Assembly (NCBI RefSeq): GCF_014876185.1
Contig: NZ_JADALJ010000001.1
Location: 992,001-1,056,000, forward strand
Direction: 5' to 3'
DNA from: Rufibacter sp. LB8
GTDB taxonomy: Bacteria; Bacteroidota; Bacteroidia; Cytophagales; Hymenobacteraceae
DNA: 64,000 bases
Shown here: one piece after another, positions 44,663 through 53,575 of the stretch
Position numbering within the stretch: the first letter of the stretch is position 1
How the letters are laid out: each line of letters begins with the position of its first letter
Position numbers and translations under genes: made by a program
Notes under the pieces: generated by a model
What the model was told of the DNA's origin: nothing
The model's database searches: none
The model's input: the letters and a program-made list of their open reading frames with translations, nothing else

Positions 44663-45280
44663 TTATTTACCGGCTACGTCTTCCCTAAGTTTCGGAAGAA
44701 GCGCGTACAAGGCCTCACCGGGGCAGGCGGTTTGGGCGTTGTCTTTGTGCCCCGAAATCTGGCTGGCATCAATCTTCCAGCGTTTGGCAATGGCCTTGGT
44801 GAGCAAGAGCAAGCTTTGGTATTGCGCCACGGTCACGCTGTCTTTGTTGAAATTGCCTTCCAGCACAATCAGGGCGTGCCCGCTGGGGTCATACGGCGTG
44901 TTGGAATCGCCCACGTATTGCAGTTCCCGCGCCTCGCCAATGCGGCCATCCACGGAGATGTAGAAATGATAAGGAATATCGGCCCAGGGTTCTTTCACGC
45001 GTCCGTCAGACAGAGGGCTGCGCTCCATGGAGAATTTCTGCAGTGATTTGAGCTTTTCCTCCAGACTGCGCTTTGGGTTCTGGGCAACGGCCGTGTGGTG
45101 TACCGTAATTTTATTAGGCACGTGTGTTTTCATGGGCAATACCGGCTGCGCCGAACCCCACTGCTGGCGGGTAACCAGCGGCACACCTTTTACCGCGATT
45201 TCAGGTTTGGCCGTGCGACAAGCACTGACACCAGCCAACGTCAATACCAAAAGGCAAAGGAAATTTCTAAGAGTAGACAT
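44663..45280 (-). CDS. N-acetylmuramoyl-L-alanine amidase, lipoprotein (PGRP/Amidase_2 type)
   Basis: Peptidoglycan amidase of 205 residues from ATG 45280, with lipobox GVSAC (Cys21). The Amidase_2 fold shows VTRQQWGSAQPV, the zinc-binding KITVHHTAVAQNP near residue 58, PYHFYISVDGRIGEARELQY, and a terminal SGHKDNAQTACPGEALYALL with His and Cys. It may act in peptidoglycan turnover or recycling at the periplasmic side. It starts close to the divergent ABC exporter gene; ATG 45301 would add seven residues and lose the signal. Confidence 0.9.
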   Translation of the reverse strand: MSTLRNFLCLLVLTLAGVSACRTAKPEIAVKGVPLVTRQQWGSAQPVLPMKTHVPNKITVHHTAVAQNPKRSLEEKLKSLQKFSMERSPLSDGRVKEPWADIPYHFYISVDGRIGEARELQYVGDSNTPYDPSGHALIVLEGNFNKDSVTVAQYQSLLLLTKAIAKRWKIDASQISGHKDNAQTACPGEALYALLPKLREDVAGK

Positions 45281-45326
45281 AGCGTGAAGGTAAGCGACCA
45301 AGCCAAAGATGAAAAATTCTGGGCGA

Positions 45327-45364
45327 CGTTTTCGGGCTCATTTTCAGAAATGGAGGCAAAAACG
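45327..45364. repeat. Palindromic repeat A upstream of the ABC exporter
   Basis: CGTTTTCGGGCTCATTTT / GAAATGGAGGCAAAAACG; it is translated in the spurious 5' extension of the ABC gene's frame, supporting the later start. Confidence 0.8.
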
Positions 45365-45434
45365 CCTGTTCTCTTTCTGGCGGTCGCGTATAAAAGGCAC
45401 CAACCATCCGGGCACCGCGCCACCAGTTAGCAGC

Positions 45435-47177
45435 ATGAAAATACTCTGGACCTACCTCAAACCCTACCAAGGGCTCATTTTTCTCTCTTTATTATTAGCC
45501 GCCGCGGCGCAGTTGCTCAACCTGGTGGACCCCATCATCTTCGGGAAAATCATTGACGACTACGCCCTGCAACGCGACTCCAAAACCGAAGAAGAACTAG
45601 TGAACGGCGTGCTCACGCTTCTGGCCATTGCGGTGGGCGTTACTTTGCTTTCAAGGCTAGCCAAAGCGGTGCAAGAATACATGGTGCGGCTGGTGGTGCA
45701 GAAATTCGGGATGCAGATTTTCAACGACGGCATCCGGCAGACGCTTCGGCTCAGTTATCAGGAATTCAGCAACCAGCGCAGCGGCGAAACCCTCTCCATT
45801 CTCCAGAAAGTACGCACAGACACCGAGCGGTTCATCAATTCGTTCATCAACATTCTGTTCAGTTCGTTGGTGGGCATCGGGTTTCTGGTGTGGTACGCCG
45901 TGACCAAACACTGGGCGCTGGTGCCGGTGTTCCTGATTGGCATTCTGGTGTTGGGCGGACTCACGGGCTTGCTCAGCAACAAAATCAAAACCCTGCAGCG
46001 CAGCATCAACCGCGAAACGAACAAAATGTCGGGCGTGATTACAGAGTCTTTGCGCAACATTGAACTGGTGAAAAGCCTGGGCCTCACCTTCCCGGAAATC
46101 AGGCGCCTGCGAGAACATACGGCCCAGATTTTCGCGCTGGAAATGGTGAAAGTCAAGCAGGTGCGCACGCTCAGTTTTCTGCAAGGCTCGGCGCTCAGCC
46201 TGCTCAAACAATCTATTCTGTTCATGCTGCTCTGGCTGATTTTCAGGGATGTGTTGGCCCCCGGCGAACTGATTGCCATGCAGTTCATCACCGCCCAGAT
46301 TTTCATGCCGCTGCAGGATTTGGGCAATATTCTGGTGCTGTACCGTGAGGCCGAGGCGTCTATCCAGACCTTTGATGCACTCATGCACAAATCCATTGAA
46401 ACCAACCCCGAAGACCCGCAGGAAATTGGCCCCATTGAAAGCCTGAAGTTTGAGAACGTGGTTTTCCGGCACCAGGACTCAGCCACTAACGCAATTGACC
46501 ATATTTCATTAGAGGCCAGGGCCGGCGATACCATCGCGTTCGTGGGGCCCAGCGGCTCGGGTAAATCTACGCTGGTGAAATTGCTGGTGGGCCTTTACAA
46601 ACCCGTGGAAGGCCAGATTTACTACAACGGCATCTCCACCAAAGACATCAGGTTCAACCCCGTGCGGCGGCAGTTCGGGTTTGTGACCCAGGAAACGCAG
46701 CTTTTCTCGGGCACGCTCCGCGATAACCTGCAGTTTGTGAAACCAGACGCCACCGAGGAAGAAATGCTGAGCGCCCTGGAAAAAGCCAGCGCCCTGGGCA
46801 TTGTCAACCGCTCAGACAAAGGCCTGGACACTACCATTGGCGAAAGCGGCATGAAACTGAGCGGCGGCGAACGCCAGCGCATCTCCATCGCCCGTGCCCT
46901 CATCAGAAACCCGCGCCTCCTGATCTTCGACGAAGCCACCTCCGCCCTGGACTCTCTCACCGAAGACGAAATCACCGATACCGTGAAAGAAGTCTCCCTC
47001 TCCGGCGAACGCATCACGCTCCTCATCGCCCACCGCCTCTCCACCATCTTGCACGCCAACACAATCTATGTGCTGGAGAAAGGTAAGATTGTAGAAACCG
47101 GAAACCATGAAGAATTAGTCTCGCAAAAAGGCCTCTACTACGCCATGTGGCGCCAGCAAATTGGGGAAAGAATTTAA
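45435..47177 (+). CDS. ABC exporter, fused membrane and ATPase domains
   Basis: Half-transporter of 580 residues from ATG 45435 (MKILWTYLKPYQGL). Six membrane helices (about 15-310) are followed by an ATPase domain: Walker A FVGPSGSGKSTLVKLLVGL, Q-loop FGFVTQETQLFSGTLRDNL, signature KLSGGERQRISIARALI, Walker B LLIFDEATSALDS and the switch His in IAHRLSTI. It probably works as a homodimer exporting lipids, peptides or drugs. The upstream open frame to 45309 is repeat-encoded. Substrate unknown. Confidence 0.92.
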   Translation: MKILWTYLKPYQGLIFLSLLLAAAAQLLNLVDPIIFGKIIDDYALQRDSKTEEELVNGVLTLLAIAVGVTLLSRLAKAVQEYMVRLVVQKFGMQIFNDGIRQTLRLSYQEFSNQRSGETLSILQKVRTDTERFINSFINILFSSLVGIGFLVWYAVTKHWALVPVFLIGILVLGGLTGLLSNKIKTLQRSINRETNKMSGVITESLRNIELVKSLGLTFPEIRRLREHTAQIFALEMVKVKQVRTLSFLQGSALSLLKQSILFMLLWLIFRDVLAPGELIAMQFITAQIFMPLQDLGNILVLYREAEASIQTFDALMHKSIETNPEDPQEIGPIESLKFENVVFRHQDSATNAIDHISLEARAGDTIAFVGPSGSGKSTLVKLLVGLYKPVEGQIYYNGISTKDIRFNPVRRQFGFVTQETQLFSGTLRDNLQFVKPDATEEEMLSALEKASALGIVNRSDKGLDTTIGESGMKLSGGERQRISIARALIRNPRLLIFDEATSALDSLTEDEITDTVKEVSLSGERITLLIAHRLSTILHANTIYVLEKGKIVETGNHEELVSQKGLYYAMWRQQIGERI

Positions 47178-47206
47178 TTAGGAATGGAGAATTAGGAATG
47201 GAGTTT
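47178..47206. repeat. Word-like array AATTAGGAATGGAG (family D)
   Basis: TTAATTAGGAATGGAGAATT AGGAATGG after the ABC gene stop. Similar AATTGGGAATTAAGAATTAA arrays occur at 51060-51091, 57857-57890 and 58950-58980. Confidence 0.65.
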
Positions 47207-47226
47207 TAAGATTGGATTTACGCATT

Positions 47227-47479
47227 TCGTCCCCCTTTGAAGGGGGTTGGGGGATGATAACTTTGATAGAGATTTTTTCTATCGCAAGTTTAGCGCCAGC
47301 GTAACTTGTGGTTGAACACGTTGTAAGTTTATAAACTTACGTGAGTTGATAAACTTACAATATTGAATACTACAAGTTACGCTGCGCTAAACTTGCGGTA
47401 GGGATATTAAAAGATTATTGGGTTATTTTTTTTTATCATCACGAGCCATCATCCCCCAACCCCCTTCAAAGGGGGACGA
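47227..47479. repeat. Composite element bounded by a perfect 32-bp inverted repeat
   Basis: Left arm 47227-47258 and right arm 47448-47479 are exact reverse complements; each begins or ends in TCGTCCCCCTTTGAAGGGGG, itself a hairpin. The 189-bp interior contains the family G element. No coding sequence is visible. Confidence 0.85.
47281..47399. repeat. MITE-like element, family G copy 2
   Basis: About 119 bp with ends CGCAAGTTTAGCGCCAGCGT and GCTGCGCTAAACTTGCG and the internal GTTGTAAGTTTATAAACTTA also found at 6223-6345. Confidence 0.75.
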
Positions 47480-47517
47480 AAAGCGTGCTCACAAATAAGA
47501 TAAAATCTAGACTGACA

Positions 47518-47562
47518 TTTCGTTTTAGGGCTCATTTCTGGAAACGAGGGCAAAAACAGAAA
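47518..47562. repeat. Palindromic repeat A near the MFS stop
   Basis: TTTCGTTTTAGGGCTCATTT with GAAACGAGGGCAAAAACAGA; partly diverged, 12 bases below the MFS stop. Confidence 0.7.
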
Positions 47563-47573
47563 CCACCCCGCTC

Positions 47574-48737
47574 CTACTTCATCAACCGCCGCATGGCCAG
47601 CAAGCCCAACAACGGCCCGAGGGCCAGAAACAGAAACCAATACCTGGGCTCCACAGCGCTTTGCATACTGCGCAAGAATTGAATGCTCACAATGGTAATG
47701 GCAAAACCCAAACTGTTGACAATGGTAAGCGCGGTTCCTTTGACGTGGGCCGGGGCGTTCTGGGCCACCAGCGTAGAAAATTGCGGCGAATCCATGACCA
47801 CGGCCAAACCCCAGACCAATAGCAAACCCAAAAATACTTCCAACGGCAAAGCAAACAACCACGGCGAAAGCAAACAGCAGACCATGGAAACGGCCAGGGC
47901 GGCAAAAGCGGTTTTGGCGCTTCCCACCTTTTCAGAGAGATAGCCGCCCGCCACGCAGGCTAACGCGCCCACGGCAATAATCACAAAAGACCAACCGGAA
48001 ATAGAAAGCGAGGTTTCTGGATTTGCCTCCAGGTACAAGGCCAGCAGAACCGGCACAAAGGCCCAGAACGTGTACAGTTCCCACATATGCCCGAAGTACC
48101 CAAACGCCGCCGCCCTGAAATCTTTTTGCTTAAATATCTGGAAAAACGCGGTAAAATTGGGTGAGCTGCTTTTGGTTCTATACGGCCCGTCTGGCACCAG
48201 CCAAAACAAACTCACGCCGCCCAGCACCGCCAACCCCGAGGTGCCCCAAATGACATACCGCCACGGCAACCCCTGCGTAAGGCTTTTGAGCAGATGCGGA
48301 AAAGCCGTGCCCAACACCAGCGCCCCGACCAGGAACCCCAGCGCCTTCCCCAACCCGCGCTGATGGTAATCTGCGGCAATCTTCATGCCTACCGGGTAAA
48401 TGCCCGCCAAACAGAACCCCGTGAGAAACCGGCTGCCCAGCAAGGTTGGCAAGCCGCTGGCCCCCAACAAACTCAAATTACAAACTGCCCCCGCCAACGC
48501 GCACACCAGAAACACTTTACTCGGCGAGAACCTATCTGACACGGTAAACACCGCAAACACCAACGTACCCAAAATAAACCCCAACTGTACCGCCGACGTG
48601 AGGTGCGGCAAGGAACTGGCCTCTAAGTGAAACAGCGGAATTAACTCAGGCAGCACCGCATTGCCCGCAAACCAAAGCGAGGTGCAGGCAAATTGGGCTA
48701 GGACGATGGTGGGGAGGAAAGATTCTTGTTTGTGCAA
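47574..48737 (-). CDS. Major facilitator superfamily transporter
   Basis: Twelve-helix secondary transporter of 387 residues (LPTIVLAQFACTSLWFAGNA first helix). A typical loop 2-3 region, VFTVSDRFSPSKVFLVCALA, stands in for the usual GxLaDrxGrr motif. The central loop near residue 190 is short. It is close to the CynX-like or drug-exporter groups by appearance only. Substrate unknown. It is preceded by the AT-rich nuclease-SIR2 gene with a 16-base gap. Confidence 0.85.
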   Translation of the reverse strand: MHKQESFLPTIVLAQFACTSLWFAGNAVLPELIPLFHLEASSLPHLTSAVQLGFILGTLVFAVFTVSDRFSPSKVFLVCALAGAVCNLSLLGASGLPTLLGSRFLTGFCLAGIYPVGMKIAADYHQRGLGKALGFLVGALVLGTAFPHLLKSLTQGLPWRYVIWGTSGLAVLGGVSLFWLVPDGPYRTKSSSPNFTAFFQIFKQKDFRAAAFGYFGHMWELYTFWAFVPVLLALYLEANPETSLSISGWSFVIIAVGALACVAGGYLSEKVGSAKTAFAALAVSMVCCLLSPWLFALPLEVFLGLLLVWGLAVVMDSPQFSTLVAQNAPAHVKGTALTIVNSLGFAITIVSIQFLRSMQSAVEPRYWFLFLALGPLLGLLAMRRLMK

Positions 48738-48753
48738 CTAAGTAATTTCAATG

Positions 48754-50223
48754 CTAAAGCTCAGTTATTTTTTGAATTAAATTAGGAATTTCAGTGTGAT
48801 CTGTATACCAAATAACCCTTAAACCCAATTCTCTAAAAACTTCTTCTTGAATTTTATGATGCAAATTAGAAAAAGAATTAAACTGAATTTTAGTTAATGT
48901 TAGATTAGATTCTTTTAATTGTCTTTCTAATAAAATATAATGTTTACAACCGTCGAATCTTTTAGCAAAATTACTAAACAACCTTCTAAGGTTTGGATCA
49001 ATTCCAGAAAGCCCAACTAGAATACATGTATTTTCTCTTAATGCTTTAAGTTGAACCAAATTTGACCATGAATATGGATCATATTGTAAAGAGTGATACC
49101 CATCTTCACTAAAAACGAGCAAAGCCTTTTCAAGATCTTTATATTTATCACCTTTACTTGGCACAAATCCATGAACATGATAAATAGGTAATTTTGTCAG
49201 TTCCTCAAAATCCCCTTCTCTGTAAATACTTTTATAATCTATACTTTTAGAAGATAAATGTTGCTCTAACAAATCATCAAAATTATAAGTTATAATTGAT
49301 TTGATTCCTACTTTATTTCTAATTGGCCTAGCTGCAGTAGCAATAGTATTTAAAAGCCTTTGCTCCTCTAAATGCTTCATTCCAACATATAATGAACTTC
49401 TAATTTCTTGATTAAATTTATCACCTAAAGCTTTTTGAATATAAGAAGCAGTTACTAAAGGAGCCCCTGCTTGAAGGTCGGTTAATAAATTAACAATTTC
49501 ATCTTTTTGCTCTTGAGATAAGCCAAGAGGGACTTTACTTTCAATAATTGATATATTTAAACTCTTTAATAATTCATTCCAATTTGGCAAGCCAGCGTCT
49601 TTAGAAGCTCCTGCTCCAATAAAAAACACTATTTCATCGCTCTTAAAGGATTGATTTAATTTATTAATTAGCAAATCTCTATCTTCTTTCCAATCTTGGA
49701 TGTTAGACGCTATCTCAACTGTTGAATTAAGAATTTCATCGCCTATATTTGATACTATTTTTGATGATTCAATATTATATTTTTTAGCTAATTTATTTAA
49801 ATTATTATAATCCCAAAATTCAAAGTGTATAACGCCAGAATAAAATTTCTTTAAAGAATTTAGATAAATTAAATCATCGTTTAGTAAAACGTCACCAAAA
49901 ATTAATAAAATTGATTTGAAATTAAAAAAAGCCTCAGAAAAATTTCTTATTAAATCAGTTATTACTTTGGGGCTGTAGTATCTTTTAAATTCTATAATCG
50001 TTGGGCCTTCAATTTCATCTATACCATCAGGAGCTACAGCATCGAATTCTACAAAAGACTTTTTTCCTTCAAATAGAAAAATTTCTTGCTTAAAGTATCT
50101 ATGGAATTTTTTATTTTGCTTCTTTAATTTAAATTCAACTAATGATAAAACAAAAGTTTCAATCTCCTTATTAGAAAGATTACTTTTTTCCAGATCAAGG
50201 ACTTCAAAATTTATAATACTCAT
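48754..50223 (-). CDS. Predicted PD-(D/E)XK nuclease-SIR2 fusion, candidate single-gene defence protein
   Basis: 489 residues, markedly AT-rich against its neighbours. Residues about 20-150 look like a restriction-endonuclease-like (Mrr-type) domain: VEFDAVAPDG with Asp61, then TIIEFKRY with Glu78 and Lys80 as the ExK pair, and a closing FEFWDYNNLNKLAKKY. Residues about 196-415 are a SIR2-like domain: FFIGAGASKDAGLPNW (203-215), IITYNFDDLLEQ with Asn314, the HG pair with catalytic-type His351, and LVGLSGIDPNLRRLF. About 75 further residues end it. SIR2 domains in phage defence usually degrade NAD+. Neither partner gene nor mobility gene adjoins it. Defence role and nuclease activity are inference. 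Confidence 0.75.
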   Translation of the reverse strand: MSIINFEVLDLEKSNLSNKEIETFVLSLVEFKLKKQNKKFHRYFKQEIFLFEGKKSFVEFDAVAPDGIDEIEGPTIIEFKRYYSPKVITDLIRNFSEAFFNFKSILLIFGDVLLNDDLIYLNSLKKFYSGVIHFEFWDYNNLNKLAKKYNIESSKIVSNIGDEILNSTVEIASNIQDWKEDRDLLINKLNQSFKSDEIVFFIGAGASKDAGLPNWNELLKSLNISIIESKVPLGLSQEQKDEIVNLLTDLQAGAPLVTASYIQKALGDKFNQEIRSSLYVGMKHLEEQRLLNTIATAARPIRNKVGIKSIITYNFDDLLEQHLSSKSIDYKSIYREGDFEELTKLPIYHVHGFVPSKGDKYKDLEKALLVFSEDGYHSLQYDPYSWSNLVQLKALRENTCILVGLSGIDPNLRRLFSNFAKRFDGCKHYILLERQLKESNLTLTKIQFNSFSNLHHKIQEEVFRELGLRVIWYTDHTEIPNLIQKITEL

Positions 50224-50260
50224 AAAATTTATTATAATATAAATTTTTATATACTAAAAA

Positions 50261-51055
50261 TTACACCGCCACCGGCGCCTTTATCCCCGGCCACGGTTCA
50301 TACGCCTCCAGCGTAAAATCTTCAAAGTCAAACCCGAAGATGTCTTTCACGGCGGGGTTCAGTTTCATTTTGGGCAGCGGGCGCGGGGCACGGCTTAATT
50401 GCAGTTCGGTTTGCTCCAGGTGGTTGGTGTAAAGGTGCGTGTCGCCGCCGGTCCAGATGAATTCGCCGGGTTCCAGGTCGCAGACTTGGGCTACCATCAT
50501 TGTGAGCAGCGCGTAGGAGGCAATGTTGAAGGGCACGCCTAAAAAGACATCGGCAGAACGTTGGTAGAGCTGGCAGGAAAGTTTGCCGTCGGCTACGTAG
50601 AACTGGAAGAACGCATGGCACGGCGGAAGCTTCATGTTGTTCACTTCGGCCACGTTCCAGGCGCTCACAATCAGGCGTCTGCTGTCTGGGTTGTTCTTGA
50701 TTTGGTTGATGACCTGCGTAATCTGGTCAATGTGGCCGCCGTCGGGCGTGGGCCAAGAGCGCCATTGCGAGCCGTACACCGGGCCCAGGTCCCCGTTGGC
50801 ATCGGCCCATTCGTTCCAGATGGTCACGCCCCGCTCCTGCAGCCAGCGCACGTTGGTCTCGCCGCGCAAAAACCACAGCAATTCATAGATGATAGACTTG
50901 AGGTGCACTTTTTTGGTGGTCACCAGCGGGAAGCCTTCCTGCAGATTAAACCGCATCTGGTAACCAAACACACTGAGCGTACCCGTGCCGGTACGGTCTT
51001 CTTTCTTCACGCCGTTGTCCAGAATATGGCGCATCAAGTCTAAGTAAGCCTGCAT
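50261..51055 (-). CDS. thyA: Thymidylate synthase
   Basis: Methylates dUMP to dTMP with methylenetetrahydrofolate. From ATG 51055 ([15 protein letters not shown]) it has 264 residues, the standard size. Motifs are [16 protein letters not shown], the active-site Cys in [40 protein letters not shown], and the folate-site [16 protein letters not shown]. The frame is open to 51106, but the added [11 protein letters not shown] peptide comes from repeat array D. Confidence 0.97.
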   Translation of the reverse strand: MQAYLDLMRHILDNGVKKEDRTGTGTLSVFGYQMRFNLQEGFPLVTTKKVHLKSIIYELLWFLRGETNVRWLQERGVTIWNEWADANGDLGPVYGSQWRSWPTPDGGHIDQITQVINQIKNNPDSRRLIVSAWNVAEVNNMKLPPCHAFFQFYVADGKLSCQLYQRSADVFLGVPFNIASYALLTMMVAQVCDLEPGEFIWTGGDTHLYTNHLEQTELQLSRAPRPLPKMKLNPAVKDIFGFDFEDFTLEAYEPWPGIKAPVAV

Positions 51056-51059
51056 TGTA

Positions 51060-51091
51060 TTAATTAAGAATTGGGAATTAGGAATTAAGAA
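51060..51091. repeat. Word-like array AATTGGGAATTAGG (family D) abutting the thyA start
   Basis: TTAATTAAGAATTGGGAATT AGGAATTAAGAATGG, five bases upstream of the thyA ATG on the minus strand. Confidence 0.75.
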
Positions 51092-51172
51092 TGGCGCGGA
51101 AGCCAATGCGGCTTGAAGATAGGGAAAATGCCGCGACCGCCGTTTGCCTGGGCCCGGGAAAATTTCTGAAAG

Positions 51173-51212
51173 CCGTTTTCGGGCTCATTTCCGGAAACGA
51201 AGCCAAAAACGG
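51173..51212. repeat. Palindromic repeat A
   Basis: CCGTTTTCGGGCTCATTT and AAACGAAGCCAAAAACGG around the usual centre. Confidence 0.82.
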
Positions 51213-51235
51213 AAATGGTGCAGGGTATTCCCCCG

Positions 51236-51605
51236 TACGGACAGGGCTTGACCTGTCCTATGCGGTGGAGGTCGCCAGTAGGTAGATCCTGTGCTGAGTC
51301 CGAACGATTCTCGGGCATGCGTGGATCAGAAATGCTTTAGGCCAGGTCGCGACCCAATTCCGTCAAGGTTAGAAATCGCTGTTCGAGATTTGTAATCCCG
51401 AACCACTCTGTCAGGGATTTATAAATCCCCTCTCTTGGACGTTGACTAACAACTGGGATTGGTAAATCCCCGACAGAGTACTTTCGGATTGATAAATCCG
51501 AAAGAGCAAAAGTGGTGATTCTCAGGAATGCATGAATCAGGAATGCCTGGATCAGGAATGCGTTGATCAAGAATGCGTGCCGACAGGTCAAGCCCTGTCC
51601 CTACG
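51236..51605. repeat. Enlarged family B element, copy 3
   Basis: About 370 bp. Left end TACGGACAGGGCTTGACCTG TCCTATGCGGTGG and right end GAATGCGTGCCGACAGGTCA AGCCCTGTCCCTAC match family B ends. The middle holds a second AGGCCAGGTCGCGACC, three short palindromes (GGGATTTATAAATCCC, GGGATTGGTAAATCCC, CGGATTGATAAATCCG) and a run of four GGAATGC words. Confidence 0.7.
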
Positions 51606-51692
51606 TGATAATTTCCCAACCTTTAATATTCTTACATCCTTAATTGCCAACTGGCTATATTGTGCTTCCAAACCCAAACTAATCAACCTTAT

Positions 51693-53486
51693 ATGAAAAA
51701 ACTTTTGCTGATGGCGCTTTTGGCGGGCACGGTTCTATCTTGCCAAGAAAAAGCAGATTCTACGCAGACCACGTCTACCGCAGAAGACGCGCCGGAACTG
51801 GCCACCTTATTTGACCAGTACTGGGAACAGCATTTGCGCTTCTTCCCGCTAGAGGCCACCGCGCAGGGCGACAACCGCTACAACCACCTGCTGCCCAATG
51901 ACAACACCCAGGCCTTTAGAGACAGCCTGAAAACGTTCTACCAGCAGTATCTTACCCAGTTAAAGAAAACCGACCGCGCCAGCCTCAGAGCCAATGACCA
52001 AACCAGCTATGACATCTTTGAGTATGAGATGCAGAGCCGGTTAGACGGCCTCAAGCAGAATACCCATTTGATCCCGTTTCAGCAGTTCTGGGGTTTGCCT
52101 TTGACCATGGGCCAGTTGGGCGCGGGCACCGGCAACCAACCGTTTAAAACCGCCAAAGATTATGACAACTGGCTGGGTCGCGTGCAGGGCTTCACCCTTT
52201 GGGCCGACAGTGCTATTGTAAATTTCAGGAAAGGCATGACCAGCGGCGTGGTGCTGCCCAAAGTGCTGGTGCAGAAAATGATTCCGCAGATGCAGAGCAT
52301 GGTGGTTACGCACCCCAGCAAAAGTCTTTTCTACGGCCCCATCAAAAACTTTCCCGCTGACATTTCTACCGCTGACCGTGAACGCCTCACCAAAGTTTAC
52401 GAGCAAGCCATCATGACCCAATTGGTGCCCACCTACCGCAAATTGGCCACCTTTCTGGAACAAGAATATCTGCCCAAAGCCCGCACCAGCACCGGTATCA
52501 ACGGCGTGACCGGCGGCCAAGGCCTCTACAACCATTACGTGCGCTACTGGACCACCACAGACAAAACCCCAGAGGAGATTTACACCACCGGTCAGCAAGA
52601 AGTAAAACGGATTCAGGCCGAAATGGAGAAGGTGAAAAACCAGGTGGGCTTTAAAGGCACCATCAGCGAGTTCTTCACGCACTTACGCAATGACCCGAAG
52701 TTCACGCCTTACAAAACACCGGAGGAAGTCTTGAACGCGTTCCGGGCCATCCAGAGCAAAATTGAACCTAACCTGTCAAAGATGTTCGGGCGTACGCCAA
52801 AGACGCCGTTTGAAATCAGACAAACCGAAGCCTTCAGGGCCGCCTCAGCTTCTGCTGAATACAACCAGGGTTCGCCAGACGGGTCACGCCCGGGCATTTT
52901 CTACGTGCCTATTTTAGACGCCACCAAGTTTAACACCACCAGCGGCATGGAGTCTTTGTTTTTGCATGAAGCCATTCCGGGCCACCACTACCAGATTTCG
53001 TTGCAGCAGGAAAACGAAAAGCTGCCTAAGTTCCGCCGCTTCAGCTGGTACGGTGCCTACGGCGAAGGCTGGGCGCTTTATACCGAATCTCTGGGCAAAG
53101 AACTAGGCCTTTACACTGATCCCTACCAATACATGGGCGCTCTGGGCGATGAAATGCACCGCGCCATTAGGCTGGTGGTAGACGTAGGCATGCACACCAA
53201 AAATATGACCCGCGAGCAAGCCATTGACTACATGATGGCCAACGAAGCCATTGACGAGAAAGGCGCCACCGCCGAGATTGAGCGCTACATGGCCATTCCT
53301 GGCCAGGCCTTGTCTTATAAAATTGGACAGCTTAAAATCCAGGAATTGCGTAACAAATACCAGAAACAGTTAGGCAATAAATTCACGCTCACCGCTTTCC
53401 ACGACGAGATCTTGAAAGACGGCAACATGCCCCTGCAGGTAATTGAAAAGAAAATGGACGCCTGGGCGAATGCTCAGAAAAAATAA
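51693..53486 (+). CDS. DUF885-family lipoprotein, predicted metallopeptidase-like
   Basis: 597 residues from ATG 51693. Lipoprotein signal MKKLLLMALLAGTVLSC with Cys17. Almost entirely helical; the zinc-binding-like motif SLFLHEAIPGHHYQ sits near residue 424, followed by FRRFSWYGAYGEGWALYTES with the third ligand region. DUF885 proteins resemble M2/M3-type or M32 carboxypeptidase-like metallopeptidases, but the substrate is not established. Probably surface or periplasmic. Followed by repeat A and a strong terminator. Confidence 0.88.
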   Translation: MKKLLLMALLAGTVLSCQEKADSTQTTSTAEDAPELATLFDQYWEQHLRFFPLEATAQGDNRYNHLLPNDNTQAFRDSLKTFYQQYLTQLKKTDRASLRANDQTSYDIFEYEMQSRLDGLKQNTHLIPFQQFWGLPLTMGQLGAGTGNQPFKTAKDYDNWLGRVQGFTLWADSAIVNFRKGMTSGVVLPKVLVQKMIPQMQSMVVTHPSKSLFYGPIKNFPADISTADRERLTKVYEQAIMTQLVPTYRKLATFLEQEYLPKARTSTGINGVTGGQGLYNHYVRYWTTTDKTPEEIYTTGQQEVKRIQAEMEKVKNQVGFKGTISEFFTHLRNDPKFTPYKTPEEVLNAFRAIQSKIEPNLSKMFGRTPKTPFEIRQTEAFRAASASAEYNQGSPDGSRPGIFYVPILDATKFNTTSGMESLFLHEAIPGHHYQISLQQENEKLPKFRRFSWYGAYGEGWALYTESLGKELGLYTDPYQYMGALGDEMHRAIRLVVDVGMHTKNMTREQAIDYMMANEAIDEKGATAEIERYMAIPGQALSYKIGQLKIQELRNKYQKQLGNKFTLTAFHDEILKDGNMPLQVIEKKMDAWANAQKK

Positions 53487-53494
53487 GTAATTCC

Positions 53495-53532
53495 CGTTTT
53501 CGGGCTCATTTCCAGAAATGAGCCCGAAAACG
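53495..53532. repeat. Palindromic repeat A, perfect copy
   Basis: CGTTTTCGGGCTCATTTC / GAAATGAGCCCGAAAACG, 8 bases after the DUF885 stop and 5 bases before a true terminator. Confidence 0.92.
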
Positions 53533-53537
53533 CATTA

Positions 53538-53575
53538 CCCCTCACCGGTTCCAGAAACCGGTGAGGGCTTTTTTT
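53538..53575 (+). terminator. Rho-independent terminator of the DUF885 gene
   Basis: Perfect 12-bp stem CCCTCACCGGTT / AACCGGTGAGGG followed by a T7 tract. Confidence 0.88.

Noticed and set aside
47227-47479. Insertion sequence with transposase
   Set aside because: Only 253 bp, no ORF inside; it can only be a non-autonomous element.
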